Shown here: positions 1 to 6,135 of the stretch, in pieces
How the letters are laid out: every line of letters starts with the position of its first letter
Numbering within the stretch: the first letter of the stretch is position 1
NCBI GenBank assembly: GCA_016841005.1
Contig: JAEORG010000167.1
Coordinates: 1 to 8,519, forward strand
Source of the DNA: Candidatus Thorarchaeota archaeon
GTDB taxonomy: Archaea > Asgardarchaeota > Thorarchaeia > Thorarchaeales > Thorarchaeaceae
Reading direction: 5' to 3'
DNA: 8,519 nucleotides
Translations under genes and position numbers: made by a program
The notes under the pieces: generated by a model
Database searches by the model: none
Seen by the model: only the letters and a program-made list of their open reading frames with translations
Told to the model about the DNA's origin: nothing

Positions 1-671
1 TAGGAATCTGGACTGGTGTGAAGGTTGCTGCTGATCCTGGTTCAAGAAAGGATGTTGGCGCTGTAACGGTGGCGTTGTTCATCTATGCGTTACCGATCTT
101 CTGGCTCGGTATGATGCTACTGATGACGTTCTCGTTCTATTTGCCGTCGGTCACAAATGACCTAATCTCCTTTCCACTAGATGGAACAATTGAACCCAAG
201 ATATGGACGGCGTATAAGAACGATCCACTCGGTGCGCTCATCATTGCTGGGGATATTCTTCACCATCTCATCCTACCAATGATTGCATTGGGAGTTGGTG
301 GCTATGGTGGATACTTCCTCTATATGAGAAATAACCTCATCGATGTCATGACAGAGGATTATATTCTCACGGCAAGAGCGAAGGGTCTGGATGAGAACCA
401 GGTACTCTACAAGCACGGTCTGAAGAATGCAATGTTACCAATGGTGACTATTATCGCAATGACGTTTGGATTTCTCATAAACGGAGCAACGCTGACAGAA
501 ACGGTGTTCAACTGGTATGGTCTTGGGCGGTATATCTTCGATAGCCTGTTCATCCTTGACTATCCAGTAGTCCAAGCTATCTTCATGATCATTGCAATTA
601 CAGCAATTCTGGCTAACTTTGTTGCTGATCTATTATACGGAGTACTAGATCCCAGAATCAAGTACGGATAA
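1..671 (+). CDS. DppB-type ABC transporter permease, 5'-truncated by the window edge
   Basis: This is the inner-membrane permease subunit of a peptide/opine/nickel-class ABC importer (binding-protein-dependent transport family). A GTG at 18 could start translation, but the frame stays open to base 3 and reads G-I-W-T-G just before it. That continues the usual 'GxxxGvxaA...gs..D' segment of DppB proteins, so the true start lies upstream and about a third of the protein is missing. Counting from the GTG, hydrophobic segments lie near residues 15-42, 73-98, 138-160 and 184-208. The EAA loop that docks on the ATPase is at 112-141, containing TARAKGL and the H-G-L-K-N-A-M-L-P stretch. The protein ends with the family's typical L-x-D-P-R-I. 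It uses NCG codons (ACG, GCG, CCG, TCG) noticeably more than the next gene. A hairpin terminator follows. The substrate cannot be read from the permease. Confidence 0.93.
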   Translation, partial: GIWTGVKVAADPGSRKDVGAVTVALFIYALPIFWLGMMLLMTFSFYLPSVTNDLISFPLDGTIEPKIWTAYKNDPLGALIIAGDILHHLILPMIALGVGGYGGYFLYMRNNLIDVMTEDYILTARAKGLDENQVLYKHGLKNAMLPMVTIIAMTFGFLINGATLTETVFNWYGLGRYIFDSLFILDYPVVQAIFMIIAITAILANFVADLLYGVLDPRIKYG

Positions 672-694
672 TCACAGAATATTTCAAATGGAAC

Positions 695-725
695 AGCCCT
701 TCGGGGCTTTCCTAAATTTCTTTTG
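695..725 (+). terminator. UUCG-tetraloop hairpin plus T-rich tail after the DppB-type gene
   Basis: A perfect 5-bp stem (695-699 AGCCC with 704-708 GGGCT) closes a TTCG loop with a C-G pair, the exceptionally stable cUUCGg tetraloop. A T-rich stretch follows (TTTCCTAAATTTCTTTT). It lies 24 bases after the stop codon. Archaeal termination relies mainly on the U-tract, so the hairpin may equally protect the mRNA 3' end. It implies that the next permease gene is largely transcribed separately. Confidence 0.6.
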
Positions 726-871
726 CATATCATTTGTTGATGTCTAATTCTTTGTTTCAAATAACTCATAATTGCATCACAATCACTACATAGCATTCTT
801 CGAATCGAAATACACAATCAGGAACTTTGATAAAGCAATCATTGTTCGCCAGTGCACCGCATCCCCATTAG

Positions 872-891
872 CAATTATTGCGATAATATCT
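872..891 (+). promoter_or_regulatory. Possible promoter/TATA region of the DppC-type gene
   Basis: The 200 bases between the terminator-like hairpin and the next gene are A/T-rich. The best TATA-like candidates are CAATTATT (872-879) and GATAATAT (882-889). The first sits about 30 bases before the chosen ATG, the second about 20. Neither matches the archaeal consensus well. A G-rich GGGTGG at 897-902 is a plausible Shine-Dalgarno, and it decides the start codon of the following gene. The rest of the gap (about 726-870) shows nothing I can name. Confidence 0.3.
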
Positions 892-907
892 ATGAAGGGT
901 GGTCATG

Positions 908-2479
908 ATGTCTGAAAAAAAGAAGACGCACTGGACTGACAGCAATTGGTACATCGGTATAACTAGCTTCTGGAAGGAGTTTCGCAGACATAAAGAAGGA
1001 CTTCTTGGACTTCTCATATTGGGATTCTATATTATTATGGCAATCGGAGCTCCTGCACTCGCTACACATGATCCATCTCCAAATAACAAGGTTGCACCAA
1101 GTTTTCTTGCTCCATCTTGGATGGCAACTTTCGATCCTCAAGGCGTTGTTACTTCTCAGGTAATTCAAGATCCCTATTGGACAGTTAGCCCGAACTATGT
1201 TATTGAAGGAAATCACCCAAGTCAATTTTCTGTTACACATGGGGACGCGGATAGTACGTATGGGTCTTCCTATACAAACATAACATGGGAATATGTTGCG
1301 GGTGAAGGTATCAACTTCACTGAAGATCCAGAAGAGCAACTACCTGATGCTGCTGATTTCGCTTATATAACTCAGAAATTCAATTGGACATATGAGAACT
1401 TACCAAGTGACGTTAATGTGACCTTGGTATTTGGTACCACCATGACAGGCGATTTCGGAGAATATGCAGTCGGAGGGCTAATGTTCAAGGTATATATCTG
1501 GCTGATAGATTCCTCAGGTAATTGGAGACGTATCTACCAATCAAACCCTCCATATTCAGAGAGTCAAATCTCGCGTAGGATAGACCTTAGCTATTTTGAT
1601 ACGGCTGCTGGTTGGAGAGGCATGATTGAAAATGCTACAGGATATCAAGAAGATCCTTTGGACGAACTAACCGTAGCTGTTGGACTCGCTCCAACATCGA
1701 ACTTCCAGAGTTTCCTTGGAACGAATCCATGGCTAAACTACACCGGAAGCGTCACAATTACAGTTACCAAATTGGAAGTAATGGCCTATGGGGACTATTA
1801 TGGTATCTTAGGAACAACCGATAAAGGCGCAGATGCATGGAGTCAACTAGTCTATGGAACTAGGATTTCCCTAATGATTGGTATTCTTGCTACTGCATTG
1901 TCAACAGTCGTTGGTGTAATTGTTGGAATGACTGCAGGGTACTTTGGGGGAAAAACAGATGAGATCCTGATGCGAGTCGTTGATTTCCTTTTAGTGATTC
2001 CTGGTTTACCTCTAATGATGGTTCTAGCAGCTTTCCTTGGTCCAAGCATCGAGAATATCATTGTAGTCATCTCAATCCTAGGTTGGACTGGAACATCAAG
2101 ATTGATACGATCACAAGTGATGGCTGAGAAGAACAAGGCCTACGTTGAATCCGCACGTGCTATTGGGGCATCTGACACATATATCATATATCGCCATATA
2201 CTTCCCAATGTAACTCCTATACTCTTTGCTGACATCACACTTGGAGTTGTAGGAGCTATCCTTTCAGAGTCTGGTCTAGCTTTCCTCGGATTAACTGATC
2301 CCAGTCAACCAAGTTGGGGCAGAATGCTTTCTGATGCTCAAGGCACAGGAGGATTTACTGCTGGCGCATGGTGGGTAGTTATTTTCCCAGGAATGATGAT
2401 TACGGTTCTATCGCTCGCATTCACCTTTGTTGGACACACTCTTGATCAGGTGCTGAATCCAAGACTGCGAGAAAGGTAA
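908..2479 (+). CDS. DppC-type ABC transporter permease with a ~220-residue extracytoplasmic insertion
   Basis: This is the second permease subunit of the Dpp/Opp-class importer. I chose the ATG at 908 (523 residues) because GGGTGG lies 5 bases upstream; ATG 905 and GTG 899 are in-frame alternatives. Residues 12-30 are a basic cytoplasmic leader, and 31-51 are membrane segment 1. The permease core resumes at about 301 with L-G-T-T-D-K-G-A-D, equivalent to the usual 'LGTDnlGRD', then Y-G-T-R-I-S-L. Core segments lie near 320-346, 357-378, 381-400, 438-462 and 488-513. The EAA loop is at 411-435 (ESARAIGAS...HILPN). DppC proteins are normally about 270-310 residues. The excess lies between segment 1 and the core (about residues 77-294): alternating beta-type sequence, rich in Trp/Tyr, with six N-x-T sequons (N124, N136, N159, N170, N242, N277). 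It should sit outside the cell. Its fold is not recognised; a lectin- or carbohydrate-binding-like beta sandwich is a guess. Confidence 0.93.
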   Translation: MSEKKKTHWTDSNWYIGITSFWKEFRRHKEGLLGLLILGFYIIMAIGAPALATHDPSPNNKVAPSFLAPSWMATFDPQGVVTSQVIQDPYWTVSPNYVIEGNHPSQFSVTHGDADSTYGSSYTNITWEYVAGEGINFTEDPEEQLPDAADFAYITQKFNWTYENLPSDVNVTLVFGTTMTGDFGEYAVGGLMFKVYIWLIDSSGNWRRIYQSNPPYSESQISRRIDLSYFDTAAGWRGMIENATGYQEDPLDELTVAVGLAPTSNFQSFLGTNPWLNYTGSVTITVTKLEVMAYGDYYGILGTTDKGADAWSQLVYGTRISLMIGILATALSTVVGVIVGMTAGYFGGKTDEILMRVVDFLLVIPGLPLMMVLAAFLGPSIENIIVVISILGWTGTSRLIRSQVMAEKNKAYVESARAIGASDTYIIYRHILPNVTPILFADITLGVVGAILSESGLAFLGLTDPSQPSWGRMLSDAQGTGGFTAGAWWVVIFPGMMITVLSLAFTFVGHTLDQVLNPRLRER

Positions 2480-2492
2480 CGATCATGAAAGA

Positions 2493-2530
2493 GAGAGGTG
2501 AAATAAATCCACCTCTCCATTTTCTTTCTC
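2493..2530 (+). terminator. Hairpin terminator after the DppC-type gene
   Basis: A perfect 8-bp stem pairs GAGAGGTG (2493-2500) with CACCTCTC (2510-2517) across a 9-base A/T-rich loop. The T-rich tail CATTTTCTTTCTC follows. It starts 13 bases after the TAA stop, so it separates this gene from the binding-protein gene downstream. Confidence 0.65.
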
Positions 2531-2611
2531 ATTGAGGAGTGGTTCGAGTAGGAAAACCAATTACTGAACTATGTGCAAAATCGCAAATAGTGACTTCTCT
2601 GACAACACAAT

Positions 2612-2676
2612 GCTTTTATTATGTTTCGTCGCTCGAATATCATCCGATTCGACTCGGAAAGGAGATAGAGAGAATA
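2612..2676 (+). promoter_or_regulatory. Promoter and ribosome-binding site of the substrate-binding protein gene
   Basis: GCTTTTATTAT (2612-2622) is a TATA-type box. At archaeal spacing (about 26 bases from box centre to start site), transcription would begin near 2644 and give a leader of about 33 bases. AAAGGAGA (2658-2665) then acts as a Shine-Dalgarno 11 bases before the ATG at 2677. This argues against the longer reading frame opening at 2539, because the first 46 codons would lie largely upstream of the predicted start site. Confidence 0.5.
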
Positions 2677-4506
2677 ATGGCTAGCAGTCGTGCTAAAAGA
2701 GCGCTTGCTGTATCCCTCGTCATGGCTTTTATGTTGATGGCCGTTTCTCCAATCTTCTCCGCTGCACAATCTACAGTGCCCGGCGGATTGAAGAACGGAC
2801 CATACGTTGACACACTTTTGTTCAACGTCATTACCCAAGACGATCAGCAAGTTCTCGCACTGCAGAACGATGACATCGACCTTATCGGTGATATGGTCGA
2901 TCCAGCCTTCCTCGACACCCTCACAGAAGCTGAGGATATCGATGTTGAAAGCGTTCTGAGAAACGGATATGGTTATGTTGTTATTAACACAGCCAAATAT
3001 CCATTCAATATAACAGATTTCCGAAGAGCACTTGCTTTTGCTCTTGACAAGGAATACATATCAGATGTCGTATGGGATGGTCTTTCATCACCACAGGACA
3101 GCTGCGTTGCACAGGTTAATCCCTTCTCAATTGAAGGTCTATTACCCTACACATACTACGAGGCAAATGTTGAACTCGGTAATGATATGTTAGATGCAGC
3201 TCACTTTGATGATATTGATGAAGATGGTATCAGAGAAGCACCCGATGGTAGTGAGTTCTCTGTACTCGTTGAGTGTGCTCAGTCCTCAGACATTGCTATT
3301 GAGGTCGGCCAACAGGTCGCAGCAGCACTCACAGCTTTGGACATTGAAGCAGTTTCAACTCCAACAGACTTCTACGAGTACTTGAACAGACTATACTTCC
3401 ACGGTGACTTTGACATGGTATTCCTAGGTAGCTCCTTCACCAACTTCGATGTTGATTGGCTTGCCTATGAATTCTGGTCAGAGTACGCAGATGAGCCCTA
3501 CTGGAACTTCCCCAACTTCCGCAATGCAACCTACGATAGCTGGAGAGATCAACTCCTCCATGCAACAGACTATGATGATGTCTACGAGGCTGCAATAGAG
3601 ATGCAGAGGATTTGGGTACATGCTTCCCCAATGATCATCTGTTATGAGAACGTCCTCCTATCAGCATACAGGACTGATAAGTTCGAAGGATACATCAATG
3701 ATGTTAGCGATGGTGTGCCTGGTTGGTGGACCAACTACAAGGTTCACTTGAAGGACGCCCTCGGTGGTCCATTTGGTGGAGAATTCCGCTGGAGTAACGC
3801 ACTTGATCTTGACTCATTCAACTTCATGGTAAGCTCTTCAGCCTACACAGCAAACGTCTTGAACCAGCTTTATGACAGTCTTATTACCCAAGACCCCGAA
3901 GGTAACGATGTCATGTGGCTCGCTGAGACCTACGAAGCTGAGACCAATGACGACAACCCAGCTGTACCTGATGGATACACGAGATTCACCTTCCAGATGA
4001 TTCAGAACGCAACCTGGACAGATGGAATGCCTCTAACAGCTGAGGATGTTGCATTCTCATTGAACTACTTCCGTGATGCACCTGGTAATCCATATGGTGC
4101 TGATCTAAGTGAGATGACTGCAGCATACGCTCCAACACCATACACTCTAATCGTTGAGTTTAGAACAGAGTCCTATTGGCACTTGCATACAGTTGGTTAC
4201 AAGCCAGTAATTCCAAAGCACATCTTCCAAGATATTGGTCTTGACGGATGGAACCTCTGGAACCCTGACCCAACAAGCGAGACAATGGTTACTTCTGGAC
4301 CATTCAACGTATCTGACTATGTTGCTGGTGAGTTCTGTGAGCTGACCTACAACCCGAACTACTACTACGGTCTTGATAGAGGTGACACCACTGGTGGTGG
4401 CGGCGAAACTCCACTTGGCGACCTCACATTAGCTATTGTGGCTGGCGCAGTTGGTGCAGCAGTTGTCATCTTAGTCGGTGGATACGTCCTCATGCGACAG
4501 AGATAG
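2677..4506 (+). CDS. Membrane-anchored family-5 (Dpp/Opp-type) substrate-binding protein with its halves in permuted order
   Basis: This is the 609-residue extracellular receptor of the importer. The start at 2677 puts a signal peptide right at the N-terminus (basic RAKR at 5-8, hydrophobic core about 9-27, A-rich cleavage region near 28-31). Residues 38-358 match the normally C-terminal part of SBP_bac_5 proteins: V-D-T-L-L-F-N-V-I, then D-D-I-D-L-I-G, then F-R-R-A-L-A-F-A-L-D-K-E (115-126, the usual 'VRqAlayAiDre'), then D-x-D-x-D-G (179-184), then the late helical region. Residues 368-569 match the normally N-terminal part: L-D-S-F-N, Y-D-S-L-I (399-403), W-T-D-G-M-P-L-T-A-E-D-V (447-458), V-I-P-K-H, T-S-G-P-F (539-543) and Y-N-P-N-Y-Y (558-563). 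A T/G-rich linker (570-579) and one membrane segment (about 583-605) ending R-Q-R follow, so the domain is tethered outside with its tail inside. It has four N-x-S/T sequons. The gene favours AAC, TTC and TAC codons more than its neighbours, suggesting high expression. The ligand is unknown. Confidence 0.9.
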   Translation: MASSRAKRALAVSLVMAFMLMAVSPIFSAAQSTVPGGLKNGPYVDTLLFNVITQDDQQVLALQNDDIDLIGDMVDPAFLDTLTEAEDIDVESVLRNGYGYVVINTAKYPFNITDFRRALAFALDKEYISDVVWDGLSSPQDSCVAQVNPFSIEGLLPYTYYEANVELGNDMLDAAHFDDIDEDGIREAPDGSEFSVLVECAQSSDIAIEVGQQVAAALTALDIEAVSTPTDFYEYLNRLYFHGDFDMVFLGSSFTNFDVDWLAYEFWSEYADEPYWNFPNFRNATYDSWRDQLLHATDYDDVYEAAIEMQRIWVHASPMIICYENVLLSAYRTDKFEGYINDVSDGVPGWWTNYKVHLKDALGGPFGGEFRWSNALDLDSFNFMVSSSAYTANVLNQLYDSLITQDPEGNDVMWLAETYEAETNDDNPAVPDGYTRFTFQMIQNATWTDGMPLTAEDVAFSLNYFRDAPGNPYGADLSEMTAAYAPTPYTLIVEFRTESYWHLHTVGYKPVIPKHIFQDIGLDGWNLWNPDPTSETMVTSGPFNVSDYVAGEFCELTYNPNYYYGLDRGDTTGGGGETPLGDLTLAIVAGAVGAAVVILVGGYVLMRQR

Positions 4507-4515
4507 TACTAGTTT

Positions 4516-4550
4516 AAGGGGACAACTGTCCCCTTCCCCCTTTCTTTTTT
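4516..4550 (+). terminator. Strong hairpin terminator after the substrate-binding protein gene
   Basis: A perfect 8-bp stem (AAGGGGAC at 4516-4523 with GTCCCCTT at 4528-4535) closes a 4-base AACT loop. It is followed by CCCCC and then TTTCTTTTTT. This is the clearest terminator of the window and ends the importer region. Confidence 0.75.
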
Positions 4551-4610
4551 CGATAACTAACTTTTTGCGTTTCAATCTATCATCAATTTGATATCTTGCG
4601 GTAGACTCTA

Positions 4611-4622
4611 GGCTTTTAATAG
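4611..4622 (+). promoter_or_regulatory. TATA-type promoter of the presenilin-like gene
   Basis: GGCTTTTAATAG resembles an archaeal TATA box, and its core is like the GCTTTTATTAT before the binding-protein gene. The box centre (about 4617) is about 27 bases before the GTG at 4644, so transcription should begin at or next to the start codon. I see no clear Shine-Dalgarno. Both points suggest a leaderless message. Confidence 0.5.
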
Positions 4623-4643
4623 AATAATCTAGAAGATGGAAAT

Positions 4644-5522
4644 GTGAAAAGCATGGAATTCAAGCGAATACAGATTGTCATGATTTTTATTTCTGCCATA
4701 CCCTTACTCCTGGGTTCAGGAATTGCAGCCTTGGTCTTAGACACCTCAATTATTGGAGAGCTTTTGGGACGTGCAGAAGGTTACACTATACTCGATCTTG
4801 CACTCCAAACAATCATATCGACCACAATGGGTGTGCTTGTAGTGCTAGCATTGTTTACTGTAATGAAACGTAGAGGTAAAACTGCGAAAAGGTTAATGAT
4901 TGCCTTTGTTGTTTCACCAATTCTTTACTTTGTTTCTGTATTCCTTGGAGAGGCATTTCTCCTAATTCTGTTTAAAGGCTCAACAGACTTCTTCCAAGGA
5001 TTGATCTCAATGCTTTCTTTGGGTGTAGCCATGCTTTCCCTTGTAATGATTCTAATGGATGCCTTTCCTGCGAATTTGAAGAACATCTTTGTAGCTTTCT
5101 ATGGTAGTATCTTTGGTATCTTTCTTGGCCTTACGATGGTCACAGCTACAATGTTCGTTCTCATTGTTTCACTCATAATTGAAGACTTCTTCCTGACAAA
5201 GCATTCCCCTATTGCAGATGCATCTGTTATGTCCGGCCGAATCGGCGAAGATCCCTTTGATTATACACGAATAAAATCTGAATCAATAACAGTTGGGGTG
5301 GGAGATTTTGTGGCCTTCTCGCTTCTTTCAGCTCATGCTTTTGTATTCTTTCCAATCTATGTTTGGGCTATGTCAATGTTACTAGCTCTAACAGGAATTT
5401 GCATCAATATACTAGTGTTAGCCAAAGAGGATGAAATTCTACCAGGGATTCCTGTTCCTGCATTCTTGGCAATCATACCATGGATTATTCACGTAGTGTC
5501 ATACACCATATTTACAATATAA
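4644..5522 (+). CDS. Presenilin-like (GxGD) intramembrane aspartyl protease, nine predicted membrane segments
   Basis: This 292-residue polytopic protein probably cleaves peptide bonds inside the membrane, like presenilin and signal peptide peptidase (peptidase family A22 and archaeal relatives). Segments are near 9-32, 48-74, 84-110, 116-139, 147-165, 166-183, 214-236, 237-259 and 268-290. The candidate catalytic residues are D181 at the end of segment 6 (I-I-E-D-F-F) and D221 in G-V-G-D (218-221) of segment 7. P-G-I-P at 267-270 stands where presenilins have PALP. T-K-H (185-187) after segment 6 recalls the TKH of archaeal presenilin homologues. The basic stretch K-R-R-G-K-T-A-K-R after segment 2 and the basic N-terminus place the N-terminus and the 6-7 loop inside, the presenilin orientation. 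Oddities: E180 replaces the usual Tyr of the YD motif, and the two Asp are only 40 residues apart. GTG 4644 is kept as the start because of the promoter distance; ATG 4653 is an alternative. The family call rests on motifs and topology only. Confidence 0.72.
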   Translation: MKSMEFKRIQIVMIFISAIPLLLGSGIAALVLDTSIIGELLGRAEGYTILDLALQTIISTTMGVLVVLALFTVMKRRGKTAKRLMIAFVVSPILYFVSVFLGEAFLLILFKGSTDFFQGLISMLSLGVAMLSLVMILMDAFPANLKNIFVAFYGSIFGIFLGLTMVTATMFVLIVSLIIEDFFLTKHSPIADASVMSGRIGEDPFDYTRIKSESITVGVGDFVAFSLLSAHAFVFFPIYVWAMSMLLALTGICINILVLAKEDEILPGIPVPAFLAIIPWIIHVVSYTIFTI

Positions 5523-5554
5523 TTTGAAATGATGCGCGAAGCGTAACTAAGATA

Positions 5555-5565
5555 TCTTAAATAAA
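5555..5565 (+). promoter_or_regulatory. TATA-type promoter of the single-pass membrane protein gene
   Basis: TCTTAAATAAA is the closest match to the archaeal TATA consensus in the window. Its centre (about 5560) is 27 bases before the ATG at 5587, which predicts a leaderless transcript. GTGAGGAA (5577-5584) just before the ATG looks like a Shine-Dalgarno, but it would then lie outside this transcript. It could serve only a message read through from the previous gene. Confidence 0.5.
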
Positions 5566-5586
5566 CTAGGAAATGAGTGAGGAAAT

Positions 5587-6135
5587 ATGATTTCAGACAC
5601 CAAGCCCCAGAATATTATCATTGTTATCACAATGATTGTTGGGATAATTAGCGGTATAGGTCTTGTAAATAGCGCGTCCATTTATGGAGGAAGCTATACC
5701 ATGATCAGATACTTGGAGATAGATCTTGTAGATGTCCAAGTTGACAATTTAGATCCCAATAATATTACAGTTAATCCTTCTATTTCCATGTTTTTCAACG
5801 TATATGCTCCACCTGGGGCTGAAGGAGATGCAAGAATTAAAGATTTCACAGCAGAAATATACGTGAATGGTGACAAAATGAATTACGCCAACTTTCGGAA
5901 GAGTATTCCTCTTGATTACAGAGATCTTTATCCAGGATATAATCACACATATGGTATAGGATCCACGCTCTTGTCAGAATTGGACAAACAAGTGCTCATT
6001 GATGCGTACAATTCTGGAGAATGGGTAATCAGTATTCAGCTAACATTATTCTATAGGGTATTCGATTCAGTCGGTGATTCTGTGCGAATTATAGCGTATA
6101 GCTGGAATGAAGCTCCCTCTGGCCTTCCATATTAA
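5587..6135 (+). CDS. Single-pass membrane protein with a small beta-rich outer domain, function unknown
   Basis: This 182-residue protein has a short N-terminus, one hydrophobic segment (about 10-28) and an exposed domain. The segment could be a signal anchor or a cleaved signal peptide. The domain shows beta-type alternation: I-D-L-V-D-V-Q-V-D-N-L-D-P-N, a hydrophobic strand about 66-73, then T-A-E-I-Y-V-N-G-D (88-96), and a last strand at 146-158. 'V-x-N-x-D-P-N ... y-v-N-G' is reminiscent of LEA14/WHy-type sandwich domains ('NPNP...'), but the match is too thin to assign. Sequons are at N59 and N119. The gene lies 64 bases after the presenilin-like gene with its own probable promoter, and no terminator separates them. 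Its TAA overlaps the stop codon of the opposing isomerase gene. Confidence 0.8.
   Translation: MISDTKPQNIIIVITMIVGIISGIGLVNSASIYGGSYTMIRYLEIDLVDVQVDNLDPNNITVNPSISMFFNVYAPPGAEGDARIKDFTAEIYVNGDKMNYANFRKSIPLDYRDLYPGYNHTYGIGSTLLSELDKQVLIDAYNSGEWVISIQLTLFYRVFDSVGDSVRIIAYSWNEAPSGLPY
6132..6135. other. Shared TTAA carrying both stop codons of two convergent genes
   Basis: The palindrome TTAA contains the TAA of the + strand gene (6133-6135) and the TAA of the - strand isomerase gene (6134-6132). The two coding regions therefore overlap tail to tail by 4 bases. There is no intergenic space for a terminator, so each transcript must run into the other gene. Confidence 0.95.

Noticed and set aside
18..20. 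GTG at 18 as the true start of the DppB-type permease
   Set aside because: The frame is open to the window edge, and the residues before it (G-I-W-T-G) fit the family. The gene is simply cut.
672..907. tRNA or small structured RNA in the gap between the two permease genes
   Set aside because: Apart from the UUCG hairpin, no cloverleaf or T-loop sequence was found. The rest is plain A/T-rich spacer.
890..1339. Minus-strand reading frame of 149 codons opposite the DppC-type gene
   Set aside because: It is a shadow of a well-supported gene, with atypical Cys/Trp-rich composition and no family motif.
1136..1789. Intein or mobile-element insertion explaining the long DppC-type protein
   Set aside because: There are no intein splice motifs, no target-site duplications and no transposase-like sequence. 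The segment lies in an exposed loop and carries sequons, so it reads as a domain of the protein.
2539..2676. A 46-codon N-terminal extension of the substrate-binding protein from the GTG at 2539
   Set aside because: It lacks protein-like character, contains the TATA box and Shine-Dalgarno region, and would bury the signal peptide inside the protein. The ATG at 2677 is the natural start.
3751..3780. Frameshift or gene fusion artefact at the half-to-half junction of the binding protein
   Set aside because: The reading frame is continuous with uniform codon use. The signal peptide, membrane anchor, promoter and terminator all fit a single intact gene. Only reads could exclude a collapsed assembly.
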